Assembly: GCF_014203355.1 (NCBI RefSeq)
Contig: NZ_JACHIR010000001.1
Coordinates: 4,652,038 to 4,716,037, forward strand
DNA: 64,000 nucleotides
Origin: Kutzneria kofuensis
GTDB lineage: Bacteria; Actinomycetota; Actinomycetes; Mycobacteriales; Pseudonocardiaceae
Direction: 5' to 3'
Below are positions 55,161 to 63,250 of the stretch, in pieces. The position numbers were made by a program, and so were the translations under genes. The notes under the pieces were generated by a model that was not told where the DNA came from, searched no databases, and worked only from the letters and a program-made list of their open reading frames with translations. Each line of letters starts with the position of its first letter. Positions within the stretch are counted from its first letter, which is position 1.

Positions 55161-55877
55161 ATGCGCAAGGTGCTGATCATCTCCGCGGTGGTGCTGCTGG
55201 TGCTGGTCGGCGGCGGTGTCGGGCTGTACCTGCTGATGAACGCCCGCACGTTCCAGCTCTTCGGTGGCCTGACGTACCGGGTGGACACCGAGCAGAAGGT
55301 GGTCGCGCTGACCTTCGACGACGGCCCGTCCGACAAGGCCCCGTCGATCGAGAAGGCCCTGTCCGACCTGCACGTGCCGGCGACGTTCTTCCTCATCGGC
55401 TCGGAGATCGAGAAGCACCCGGGGGTGGCCGAGCAGCTGGTGGCGCAGGGCCACCAGCTGGCCAACCACTCGTACACGCACACCCGGATGGTGTTCGTCG
55501 GCGCCGATTTCGTGGCCTCGGAGATCGAACGCACCGATGCCCTGATCCGCAAGGCGGGCTACGGCGGCGACATCGTGTTCCGCCCGCCGTACAGCAAGAA
55601 GCTCTACCAGCTGCCGCGCTACCTGTCCGACCACGACCGGAAGACGATCACCTGGGACGTGGAGCCCGACTCCGACGCCGGCGACCCGGCCTCCGACGAC
55701 CCCAACGCCATCGCGCGCACGACGCTGGACCAGGTGCGGCCGGGCTCGATCATCCTGCTGCACCCCTGGAACGCCGACCACGACGCCGACCTCGCCGCCC
55801 TGCCCCGCATCGTGGACGGCCTGCGCGCCAAGGGGTATCGGTTCGTCACGGTGAACGAACTGCTGGCCGCCCACTGA
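55161..55877 (+). CDS. Membrane-anchored polysaccharide deacetylase
   Basis: 238 aa with an N-terminal signal anchor (about residues 5-27) and a NodB homology domain outside the membrane: motif 1 TFDDGP, motif 2 HSYTH, motif 3 RPPYS, motif 4 around WDVEPDSD and motif 5 LLHPW. Enzymes of this family deacetylate chitin oligomers or peptidoglycan sugars; cell-wall modification is the likely role. ATG 55161. Confidence 0.88.
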   Translation: MRKVLIISAVVLLVLVGGGVGLYLLMNARTFQLFGGLTYRVDTEQKVVALTFDDGPSDKAPSIEKALSDLHVPATFFLIGSEIEKHPGVAEQLVAQGHQLANHSYTHTRMVFVGADFVASEIERTDALIRKAGYGGDIVFRPPYSKKLYQLPRYLSDHDRKTITWDVEPDSDAGDPASDDPNAIARTTLDQVRPGSIILLHPWNADHDADLAALPRIVDGLRAKGYRFVTVNELLAAH

Positions 55878-56025
55878 TCAACGCGATAACCTGTTCCCGG
55901 CGGGATCCACGGGCTTCGGGAGGTCCTACTGACCGGCTGGCGGGTGTTGGCGTTCCACCTTTTCATGTCGCATTAAGTGGTCAGCCGATCCTGCCCAAAA
56001 TCCGACCAGATTCGCCGTCGACGCG

Positions 56026-56259
56026 GTGCTGTGTGCGCTGGCAGCAGCCCTGGTGGTCTTCGCGGGGACTGTCGCCTTCGGGCTCGCCCGGCGCGTCCTT
56101 GGCCGGATGCCTCGGCCGCCAACCGAGGTGCGGAACACGGTCGCCCACAACGAGGGCGGCGTAGTCGTCCAGGCCGGCACCATCAACGGCGACATCATCG
56201 TCCAGCGCTGCGACTGTCGTAAGGACCCGGACGACAGCTGCCGGCCACCCGACGGGTGA
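56026..56259 (+). CDS. Small membrane protein with amyloid-signalling (RHIM/PP-like) motif
   Basis: 77 aa from GTG 56026: a single transmembrane helix (about residues 2-22), a short basic linker, then VRNTVAHNEGGVVVQAGTINGDIIVQ, which matches the pattern N-x-V...G-x-VVQAG-x-I-x-G-D-I seen in bacterial RHIM-like/PP amyloid motifs, then a Cys-containing tail. In other actinobacteria such motifs occur on NLR-type receptors and on effector proteins of programmed cell death. No receptor gene is in this window. A hairpin overlaps the stop codon. The gene call rests on the motif. Confidence 0.6.
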   Translation: MLCALAAALVVFAGTVAFGLARRVLGRMPRPPTEVRNTVAHNEGGVVVQAGTINGDIIVQRCDCRKDPDDSCRPPDG

Positions 56260-56268
56260 CCGGCAGCT
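56236..56268. terminator. Bidirectional hairpin terminator
   Basis: 15-bp stem with one mismatch (56236-56250 with 56254-56268) around a three-base loop, overlapping the 3' end of the small membrane protein gene and facing the convergent ATP-grasp gene. Confidence 0.7.
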
Positions 56269-56289
56269 GGTCCACTCTGGACGGTGTCC

Positions 56290-57738
56290 TCACGCCGTGA
56301 CGGCGGCCTGCTCCACGACGGCCATCAGCTCGTCGACGTCCGACTCGGCGACGGCCAGCGCCGGCTCCAACCGGCCCAGCCCGGTGCACCAGTCCTGGTC
56401 CGCCAGGGCGAACGCGGACACCACCAGCGGCGCGGCGGCCCGGCCGGAACGCACCATGTCCTGGAACAGGTCCAGCTCCAGCCGCCCGCCGATGCGGCCG
56501 GGCCTGAGCCGCAGCGTCCCATGTGGAGCCTCGTCCTCGTGCGCCCACCGGCACGCCCACTCGGTCCACACCACCGGGCGCTCCACCTCGTGGGTCGGCG
56601 ACACGGCCTTCACGTTGGCGCCGATGGAGCTGATGCGGTTGGCGTCGGCCGCGCCGACCAGCATGTCCTCGAACTCCATGGACGTCATGCCGATGTCGTA
56701 CCCGGCCACGAGCGCCACCTGCACGAGGGCGATCGGCACCTGCGGCAGCGCGTCCTCGAAGCACGTCATCGCGCCGCCGTAACGGGTGTTGATCTCCGTC
56801 GGCCGGAAGCCGTCCGCGGTGGCGACGCCGTCGAGGGTGAACGTGCCCCGGTAGCCGACGGTGGTGCGCAGCTGCTCACCCACCCGCCGGGCCAGGTTGC
56901 GCATCTCGTCACGGATGTGCGCGGGCGGGTCGTAGAAGCTGGCGCACCCGGCGTACAGGAAGCGCGCCGACTCGGTGCGCCGCGGCACGACCATCTCGAT
57001 CGGACGCAGCACGGCGGTGCCGTCCGGGAACACGATCCCGTGCACGGACACCGGGATCCCCTCCAGGAACGGCATCACCCGGATGAAGTCGCACTTCGGC
57101 GCGAGGTGCCGGAACACCCGCCTGGCCTCGGACCGGGTCCGCACCCGGCGCACGAAGTTGGCCCCGCCGTTGATCGCCGGCCCGTCTCCGGACCACACCA
57201 CGCCCCAGCCGTTGTCCAGCAGCGTGGACGCCTCCCACAGCGAGGTGAACGACTCGCTGCCGGCGTCGAACACGGCCGCCGGCGCGTGCGGCACGGACAG
57301 GTCCCGCCACAGCGAGTCGATCGTCGTCTTGTTCTCCAGCGCAACCCATTCGGGCTGCCGGCAGTTGAGCACGGGACGGCCGCCGACCTCGGGCAGCGTC
57401 ATGTAGTGCGAGCCGATCACCAGTGCGTCGCCCGTCGGATCGAACTCGCGCAGCGCCCCGGCCAGCTCCGGGGTGGGACTGCTCAGCGCTTCCTCAAGGC
57501 CCATCTGTTCCATGGCGATCAGACCGCTGATGCCCAGCGGCAGCCAGGTGGCCACCTGCGGGTCGTACAGCGGGGCGGAATCGTCCGTGCTGATCACGAG
57601 CGTGCGGTCGGCGCCGAGGTGCTGCAGTTCCTGCACACGCCTGGACAGCCGGGTACCGCCGGCGAGGACGACCTTGCGGCCGCCGAACAGACCACGGAGG
57701 CGCTCGGAGAGCGCGCGAAACTGATGATCCATAGTCAT
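56290..57738 (-). CDS. ATP-grasp domain protein (carboxylate-amine ligase-like)
   Basis: 482-aa stand-alone ATP-grasp enzyme. N-terminal preATP-grasp region (RKVVLAGGTRLSRRVQELQ), central ATP-binding segment (WGVVWSGDGPAINGGANFV, FIRVMPFLEGIPVSVHGIV), and the metal site near FTLDGVATADGFRPTEINTRYGG. It resembles the PGM1/amino-acid-ligase type ATP-grasp enzymes used to make peptide bonds in actinomycetes. No biosynthetic partner genes are beside it, so substrates are unknown. ATG 57738; it is alone on the minus strand. Confidence 0.82.
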   Translation of the reverse strand: MTMDHQFRALSERLRGLFGGRKVVLAGGTRLSRRVQELQHLGADRTLVISTDDSAPLYDPQVATWLPLGISGLIAMEQMGLEEALSSPTPELAGALREFDPTGDALVIGSHYMTLPEVGGRPVLNCRQPEWVALENKTTIDSLWRDLSVPHAPAAVFDAGSESFTSLWEASTLLDNGWGVVWSGDGPAINGGANFVRRVRTRSEARRVFRHLAPKCDFIRVMPFLEGIPVSVHGIVFPDGTAVLRPIEMVVPRRTESARFLYAGCASFYDPPAHIRDEMRNLARRVGEQLRTTVGYRGTFTLDGVATADGFRPTEINTRYGGAMTCFEDALPQVPIALVQVALVAGYDIGMTSMEFEDMLVGAADANRISSIGANVKAVSPTHEVERPVVWTEWACRWAHEDEAPHGTLRLRPGRIGGRLELDLFQDMVRSGRAAAPLVVSAFALADQDWCTGLGRLEPALAVAESDVDELMAVVEQAAVTA

Positions 57739-57846
57739 GGACTCACTTAGCTGAAGTGCCTTGAGCCCGGCGAGCGCCGGATGCTTCGAAGCATAGAGCC
57801 CGCCGCCGGGTCGCCAAAAGCACGGTCTCGCAACGGTATCGGGGCC

Positions 57847-58230
57847 TCAGCGGGAGATCAGCCGGTCCGCCCGCGGGGTCGGCATCAACATCACCATTCG
57901 GTTCACGCTGCCGGGCGCCTTCAGCCACGTTCCCGGGTCGGCGAGCACCTCGTCGATCTCCTGGTCGTCCAGCTCGGGGGCGTCCGCCCAGATCGCGTTG
58001 CACGGCTCCCTGATCTCGACCAGCCCCCGGTCGATCAGGTCCCGCACCACGCGGCGGAACCGGGGGATCAGCTCCTTGATCGCCTCCTCGTCGGTGCCCG
58101 GGATCCAGACCGTGCCGCACCGCTCGGAGTGACCGAGGAAATCGGAGATCACCCCGTTGAGGTAGGCCTCCTCAATTGTGTTGATCATGACCCAGTACTC
58201 TTCGGGCCCGAGTTCCTCCCAGAAGCTCAC
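57847..58230 (-). CDS. Hypothetical acidic protein
   Basis: 127-aa protein from GTG 58230 (SFWEELGPEEYWVMINTIEEAYLNGVISDFLGH), helical, acidic, with no recognised domain. It is divergent from the nuoB-like gene with about 58 bases between starts. Function unknown. Confidence 0.65.
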   Translation of the reverse strand: MSFWEELGPEEYWVMINTIEEAYLNGVISDFLGHSERCGTVWIPGTDEEAIKELIPRFRRVVRDLIDRGLVEIREPCNAIWADAPELDDQEIDEVLADPGTWLKAPGSVNRMVMLMPTPRADRLISR

Positions 58231-58288
58231 GCGCCCATCTTCGCCACCGGCACAAGCCCCGCCATTGGCACGTCTAGGCTTGCCCTTC

Positions 58289-58714
58289 GTGACCACGACG
58301 ACGTCGACCGTTCGGCTCAACTGGGGCACCCGGTACGAGGTGACGGTGCTCGACCTGGGACTGGCCTGCTGCGGCGTCGAGGTGATGGCCGCGCTGCACG
58401 GCCGCGGGGACGACGCCCCGGAACCGGTGCCGGCGGGTGCCCCCGAGGTGGCGCACGTGCTCGTGGTGTCCGGAACCGTTACCGACGTGATGCTGCCGGC
58501 GGTCCTCGCGAGCTACGAGGCGATGCCCGAGCCGAAGTACGTGCTCTCGGTCGGCGCATGCAGCAACACCGGCGGCCCGTACTGGGATTCCTACTGCGTC
58601 ACCAAGGGAATCGACCAGATGTTGCCGGTCGACGTCGCCGTTCCCGGCTGCCCGCCGCGCCCCGAGGCGCTGCTGGACGGGCTGCGGGCGCTGCACCGGA
58701 TGGTGACGTCATGA
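58289..58714 (+). CDS. Orphan NuoB-like [4Fe-4S] subunit
   Basis: 141-aa paralogue of complex I subunit B, shorter than the operon copy (203 aa). All ligand motifs are present: LACCGVEVM, GACSNTGGPYW and [14 protein letters not shown] start at 58289. It overlaps the NuoC-like gene by four bases and starts a three-gene set (B, C, I) lacking A, D and every membrane subunit. It resembles the small subunits of energy-converting hydrogenase-like complexes as much as NuoB itself. Confidence 0.87.
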   Translation: MTTTTSTVRLNWGTRYEVTVLDLGLACCGVEVMAALHGRGDDAPEPVPAGAPEVAHVLVVSGTVTDVMLPAVLASYEAMPEPKYVLSVGACSNTGGPYWDSYCVTKGIDQMLPVDVAVPGCPPRPEALLDGLRALHRMVTS

Positions 58715-59292
58715 CCGCCGCATCCGGCGAACTCGCCGCGCGAATGGCTGACTTGCTGCCGTCCGCCGCAACCAGGTCCGCCTTCGCTCAGTCCGTTGTC
58801 ACCGTGCCGCTCAACGATTGGGTGGACGCCGCGCGGCTGGCCCGTGACGAACTCGGCTGCGTGCTGTTCGACTGGCTCGGCGCCGAGGACGCCGGCCGCC
58901 CCGGGTCCGCGGGCGAGCGCCACACCGTGCTGCTGCACGTCGTCGACCCGGCGACCCGCGACGGCCTGTTGCTGCGCACCGAGGTTGGTGACGGCGAGGA
59001 GCTCCCGAGCGTCGCCCACGTCTGGGCCGGCGCAGCCTGGCACGAACGTGAGGCGGCCGAGATGTTCGGCATCGCACTCGCCGGTCCCCAACCGGCGCAC
59101 CTGCTGCTGTCCGAGACGTTCGCAGGGCACCCACTCCGCAAGGACTTCGTGCTGGCGTCCCGTGTCGTGCGGCCTTGGCCCGGCGCCCTGGAACCCGGCG
59201 AGTCCACCGCCGCGCCCAGCCGCCGCCGACTCGCCCCGCCCGGAGTCCCCGACCCCTCCTGGGGCCCGCGCCGAGAGGAGGACCCGTCATGA
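58711..59292 (+). CDS. Orphan NuoC-like subunit
   Basis: 193-aa homologue of the 30-kDa subunit: [16 protein letters not shown] and [10 protein letters not shown] are the family signature. The N-terminal half is divergent from the operon NuoC. Overlaps by four bases with both neighbours. Its usual partner NuoD is not encoded nearby. Confidence 0.83.
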   Translation: MTAASGELAARMADLLPSAATRSAFAQSVVTVPLNDWVDAARLARDELGCVLFDWLGAEDAGRPGSAGERHTVLLHVVDPATRDGLLLRTEVGDGEELPSVAHVWAGAAWHEREAAEMFGIALAGPQPAHLLLSETFAGHPLRKDFVLASRVVRPWPGALEPGESTAAPSRRRLAPPGVPDPSWGPRREEDPS

Positions 59293-59819
59293 CCGAGCAG
59301 TCGCCGCCGAGTCCTGATCGTGGCGAGGACAGCGCCGCCACCGGGCAGCTGCCGCCCCGCACCCGCGGCGTGATCGCGCTGCTCGAGGCCAACTGCACGG
59401 TGTGCATGATCTGCGCCCGCGAGTGTCCCGACTGGTGCATCCACATCGACTCGCACACCGAGACCGTGCGGCAGGAGGGCGCGGCCCGGCCTCGGCAGCA
59501 GAACGTGCTGGACCGGTTCGCCATCGACTACGGCCAGTGCCTGTACTGCGGCATCTGCGTCGAGGTCTGCCCCTTCGACGCGCTGCACTGGGCGCCCGAG
59601 CACGACTACCCCGGGACCGGCGAGCACGCCGTCGCCGAACTCGTGCACGAACGCGTCGACCTGGGAAAATGGGTCGAGCAGGTGCCGCCGCCACCGCCGC
59701 TGGACGCGGCCGCCGAAGCCGCGCCCGAGGCCGCGCCGGGACGCCCGGCGCGGGGCGCCCCCGGAACTGGGACCAGGCCGGGAGCGTTGTCAGAAAGGAC
59801 GCGACGACCCGGAGGCTGA
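59289..59819 (+). CDS. Orphan NuoI-like ferredoxin subunit
   Basis: 176 aa with two [4Fe-4S] motifs, [12 protein letters not shown] and [12 protein letters not shown], followed by an Ala/Pro-rich C-terminal tail of about 50 residues. It has little similarity to the operon NuoI outside the clusters. It probably passes electrons to the adjacent NuoB-like protein. The htpX start follows after four bases. Confidence 0.85.
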   Translation: MTEQSPPSPDRGEDSAATGQLPPRTRGVIALLEANCTVCMICARECPDWCIHIDSHTETVRQEGAARPRQQNVLDRFAIDYGQCLYCGICVEVCPFDALHWAPEHDYPGTGEHAVAELVHERVDLGKWVEQVPPPPPLDAAAEAAPEAAPGRPARGAPGTGTRPGALSERTRRPGG

Positions 59820-59823
59820 GAAG

Positions 59824-60690
59824 GTGCACAAGCACGTCAACGGGTTGAAGACGGCGCTGCTGCTCGGCGCGCTCAGCGGCCTGATCCTGCTGATCGGCCA
59901 GTTCTTCGGCCGGACCGGGCTGCTGATCGGCCTCGTGGTGGCCCTCGGCATGAACGCCTACGCCTACTTCAACTCCGACAAGCTGGCGCTGCGTGCCATG
60001 CACGCGCGGCCCGTGTCGCAGGTGGAGCAGCCGGCGATGTACCGGATCGTGCGTGAACTGGCCACCTCCGCGCGGCAGCCGATGCCGCGGCTGTACATCA
60101 GCCCCACCCAGGCCCCCAACGCGTTCGCCACCGGCCGCAACCCCGCCAACGCCGCCGTCTGCTGCACCGTCGGCATCCTCGAACTGCTCGACGAGCGCGA
60201 GCTGCGCGCCGTCCTCGGGCACGAGCTGTCGCACGTCTACAACCGCGACATCCTCATCTCCTGCGTCGCTGGCGCGCTGGCCAGCGTCGTGTCCGTGCTG
60301 GCCAACCTCGCCATGTTCGCCGGCATCTTCGGCAGCAACGACGAGGACCGCCCCAACCCCGTCGCGCTCCTGCTCATCGCCCTCGTCGCCCCCCTCGCCG
60401 CCGGCATCGTGCAGATGTCGGTCAGCCGCTCGCGGGAGTTCCAGGCCGACCAGTCCGGCGCCGAGCTCACCGGCGACCCCCTCGGCCTGGCCTCCGCCCT
60501 GCGCAAGCTCGAGCACGGCACCCAGGCGGCGCCGCTGCCCCCCGACCCGTCGCTGGTCTCCCAGTCGCACCTGATGATTGCCAGCCCGTTCCGAGCCGGC
60601 GAGGCCGGCGCCCGCCTGTTCTCCACCCACCCCCCGATCAGCGAGCGCATCCGCCGCCTGGAGGACATGGCCCGCCACGGCTTCCGCTAG
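59824..60690 (+). CDS. htpX: Membrane zinc metalloprotease HtpX
   Basis: 288-aa M48-family protease for membrane-protein quality control. Two transmembrane helices near the N-terminus (about residues 9-25 and 28-46), the zinc motif HELSH in [16 protein letters not shown] with the third ligand Glu in [13 protein letters not shown], and two further helices between them. GTG start at 59824. M. tuberculosis htpX (Rv0563) has the same neighbourhood apart from the nuo genes. Confidence 0.94.
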   Translation: MHKHVNGLKTALLLGALSGLILLIGQFFGRTGLLIGLVVALGMNAYAYFNSDKLALRAMHARPVSQVEQPAMYRIVRELATSARQPMPRLYISPTQAPNAFATGRNPANAAVCCTVGILELLDERELRAVLGHELSHVYNRDILISCVAGALASVVSVLANLAMFAGIFGSNDEDRPNPVALLLIALVAPLAAGIVQMSVSRSREFQADQSGAELTGDPLGLASALRKLEHGTQAAPLPPDPSLVSQSHLMIASPFRAGEAGARLFSTHPPISERIRRLEDMARHGFR

Positions 60691-60739
60691 GCAGAGCGGT
60701 GCTCCCGTTCGACCTTTCACCCCAGCCCACGAACACAGA

Positions 60740-60772
60740 ACGGCCGCCGGACCCGTTGGGGCCGGCGGCCGT
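60740..60772. terminator. Bidirectional terminator between htpX and rfbA
   Basis: ACGGCCGCCGG (60740-60750) and its complement (60762-60772) form an 11-bp stem, extended by CCC/GGG pairing in the loop, between convergent genes. Confidence 0.8.
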
Positions 60773-60792
60773 CGTGCTTGCTGATCTGGTGG

Positions 60793-61686
60793 TCAGGCGG
60801 GGGTCGACGGCACGGCGCCCGCGGAGACTGCGACCTCCATCACGTACTGGCCGTAGCCGGACTTCGCCAGCTTCTGGCCCAGGGCGTAGCAGGCGTCCGC
60901 GTCGATGTAGCCCATCCGCAGCGCGATCTCCTCGAGACAGGCGATGCGCACGCCCTGGCGGTGTTCGAGCACCTGCACGAACTGGCCGGCCTCCAGCAGC
61001 GAGTCGTGGGTGCCGGTGTCGAGCCAGGCGAAGCCACGACCCAGGTCCACCAGTCGGGCCCGGTCGCGCTCCAGGTAGATCCGGTTGACGTCGGTGATCT
61101 CCAGCTCGCCCCGCGCCGACGGCTGCAGGTTCTTGGAGATCTCCACCACGTCGTTGTCGTAGAAGTACAGGCCGGTGATGGCCTTGTTCGACCGCGGCTG
61201 CGCCGGCTTCTCCTCGATCGACACCAGCTTGCCGGTGGCGTCCACCTCGCCGACGCCGTAGCGCTCGGGGTCCCGAACCGGGTAGCCGAACAGCACGCAG
61301 CCGTCGATGCCCGCGACCTGCTTCTGCAGCATCGAGGCGAAGCCCTGGCCGTAGAAGATGTTGTCGCCGAGCACCAGCGCGACGCTGTCGTCGCCGACGA
61401 ACTCCTCGCCGATGATGAACGCCTCGGCCAGGCCGTTGGGCTGCGGCTGCTCCGCGTAGCTCAGCGACAGCCCGAACTGGCTGCCGTCGCCCAGGAGCCG
61501 ACGGAAGCTCGGCAGGTCGGCCGGCGTGGAGATGATCAGCACCTCACGAATGCCGGCCAGCATCAGCACCGACAACGGGTAGAAGATCATCGGCTTGTCG
61601 TAGACAGGCAGCAGCTGCTTCGACACGGCCTGCGTGATCGGATGCAACCGGGTGCCGCTGCCCCCGGCCAGGACGATGCCCTTCAT
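60793..61686 (-). CDS. rfbA: Glucose-1-phosphate thymidylyltransferase
   Basis: 297-aa nucleotidyltransferase making dTDP-glucose, the first step to dTDP-rhamnose for the cell wall linker and for many glycosylated metabolites. N-terminal signature [20 protein letters not shown], then [18 protein letters not shown] and [17 protein letters not shown] are all intact. No other rhamnose genes (rmlB-D) follow in this window. It is followed 11 bases upstream by the yajQ stop codon on the same strand, so the two may be co-transcribed. Confidence 0.95.
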   Translation of the reverse strand: MKGIVLAGGSGTRLHPITQAVSKQLLPVYDKPMIFYPLSVLMLAGIREVLIISTPADLPSFRRLLGDGSQFGLSLSYAEQPQPNGLAEAFIIGEEFVGDDSVALVLGDNIFYGQGFASMLQKQVAGIDGCVLFGYPVRDPERYGVGEVDATGKLVSIEEKPAQPRSNKAITGLYFYDNDVVEISKNLQPSARGELEITDVNRIYLERDRARLVDLGRGFAWLDTGTHDSLLEAGQFVQVLEHRQGVRIACLEEIALRMGYIDADACYALGQKLAKSGYGQYVMEVAVSAGAVPSTPA

Positions 61687-61697
61687 GACCCGTTCCC

Positions 61698-62189
61698 CTA
61701 GCGGTAGTTCGTGAACTGGAGGGCGATCTCGAAGTCCTTGGACTTCAGCAGCGCGATCACGGCCTGGAGATCGTCCTTCTTCTTCGCCGACACCCGCAGC
61801 TGGTCGCCCTGGATCTGCGCCTGCACGCCCTTGGGGCCCTCGTCACGGATCGCCTTCGAGATCTTCTTGGCCTTGTCCGACTCGATGCCCTGCACGATCC
61901 GGCCGGTGACCTTGTAGATCTTGCCGGACACCGCGGGCTCGCCCACCTCGAACGCCTTCAGCGAGATGTTGCGCTTGATCAACTTCTCCTTGAAGACCTC
62001 GACCGCCGCCACGCAGCGCTCCTCGGTCTCCGCCTGGATCGTGATCGCCTCCTCGCCCGACCAGGCCACCGACGCCCCTGTGCCCCGGAAGTCGAACCGC
62101 GTCGACAACTCCTTGCCGGCCTGGTTCACCGCGTTGTCGACCTCCTGTCGGTCGACCTTGCTCACCACGTCGAACGACGGGTCCGCCAC
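61698..62189 (-). CDS. yajQ: YajQ family cyclic-di-GMP-binding protein
   Basis: 163-aa two-domain nucleotide-binding protein: starts [22 protein letters not shown], contains [11 protein letters not shown], ends [15 protein letters not shown], all characteristic. GTG 62189 chosen over upstream codons because the conserved family sequence begins there and GGAGGTGCAGGA lies upstream. Some members bind c-di-GMP; the role in actinobacteria is unclear. Confidence 0.93.
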   Translation of the reverse strand: MADPSFDVVSKVDRQEVDNAVNQAGKELSTRFDFRGTGASVAWSGEEAITIQAETEERCVAAVEVFKEKLIKRNISLKAFEVGEPAVSGKIYKVTGRIVQGIESDKAKKISKAIRDEGPKGVQAQIQGDQLRVSAKKKDDLQAVIALLKSKDFEIALQFTNYR

Positions 62190-62251
62190 GAGTCCTGCAC
62201 CTCCGCACACCGGTCCGGTAGACCCACGGAGGCTACCCGTAGGGATACCGG

Positions 62252-62282
62252 TTGGAGACCGCCCCCACGGGTTATGTATAGT
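62252..62282 (+). promoter_or_regulatory. Promoter of tRNA-Tyr
   Basis: TTGGAG (62252-62257) and TATAGT (62277-62282) with a 19-base spacer, 38 bases before the tRNA. It overlaps the 5' region of yajQ on the other strand. Confidence 0.45.
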
Positions 62283-62319
62283 TCTGCCCACGGACGCCAC
62301 CACGGGTCCGCGAAGCCGA

Positions 62320-62400
62320 GCCAGGTTGCCCGAGCGGCCAAAGGGAGCTGACTGTAAATCAGCCGCGAAAGCTTCGGAGGTTCAAATCCTTCACCTGGCA
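62320..62400 (+). tRNA. tRNA-Tyr (GTA)
   Basis: 81 nt. Acceptor stem GCCAGGT pairs with ACCTGGC; the anticodon stem GCTGA/TCAGC encloses loop CTGTAAA with anticodon GTA at 62354-62356; a long variable arm (CGCGAAAGCTTCGG) and T-arm GTTCAAATC follow. CCA is not encoded. The 3' neighbour is a decayed integrase, suggesting that this gene once served as an attachment site. Confidence 0.95.
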
Positions 62401-62410
62401 CGTGCACTGA

Positions 62411-62452
62411 GAACGGCCCGGTGACCTGCGACAGCAGGTCACCGGGCCGTTC
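62411..62452 (+). terminator. Terminator after tRNA-Tyr
   Basis: Perfect 19-bp stem (62411-62429 with 62434-62452) and four-base loop, followed by TCTT. Confidence 0.88.
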
Positions 62453-62539
62453 TCTTACTGTCCGGCGAGTCCGCCGGAGTCCGACCCGTCTACACCTGGT
62501 TCTGCCGAATACCTGCCCGACCTTCGGCGGGCATCGACG

Positions 62540-63250
62540 TCGCTCCTCGGCCTGGGCGTGAGCAGCGCCTCGACCCGGGTCGGGCGCAGCCTGCTCGCCA
62601 CCGTCGACGCACTGCCCGTATGTGTGCAGGGGCATCCGCGGGCGTCGCCCGCCACGTACACGTGACGGAGGTCATACAGCCGTTCGGCCAGAGGCGACGC
62701 GACACCCCAGGAGTGAATGCTTTCTCTCGCGTCTCGGACCAAGCGTCGTGTAGACCCTGCTGCCAAGCCTGCCGCCACGCGTCCCACGGAGCAGGTAACC
62801 CTCCTTGGTTGTGCCGTACCTGCTGATGTGCTGCCGGAGCATGTTGGTTAGCTCGGGACAACACGGGACTGTCCGGCTATTGGTCTCCGCACGGTGCTTC
62901 AGACTCGGTTCTTCGTTCGCTGCGCTATCCGTCCGCGCGGCCGCAACTTCCGGAGCAGCCTTCTCTCCAGGTGGCTGGTGCCCAGCATCCCGCTGGCAAC
63001 GTGAAAACATCTTCGCGCAGGTTCAGAGCCTCTTCGGGCGGGGACGCGCACCGGTTGGCCACAGATCGCCGGTCGGCTCGCGCTTGCGTCGCCTTGGGTT
63101 TCTTTGTCCTCACCTCATCCAGCGAGGTCGCCAACTGGTCGACTGCTGCGCTTCGACCAGCAAGCGCTCCCGAGAAACCTGACGGTGTCTCAAGGCCGGA
63201 GTTCTGCGTGTCGAGCACCACAACGCAGTGACCGGTCGAGCACATCGACG
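62540..63250 (-). pseudogene. Frameshifted AICE-type tyrosine integrase relic
   Basis: Minus-strand integrase pieces occur in order but in changing frames. From high to low coordinate: VDQLATSLDE and PEEALNLREDVF (near 63150-63000); LKHRAETNSRTVP, LRQHISRYGTT and YLLRGTRGGRLGS (about 62910-62780); DAWSETREKAFTP; SPLAERLYDLRH with the box II Arg (about 62700-62660); and finally HTYGQCVDG, the equivalent of the catalytic-Tyr segment YAKCxDG (about 62625-62595). At least three frames are needed, so the gene is dead. It sits beside tRNA-Tyr. Confidence 0.8.

Noticed and set aside
58289-59819. A complete second complex I
   Set aside because: Only B-, C- and I-like subunits are present; the flanking genes are an unrelated hypothetical protein and htpX.
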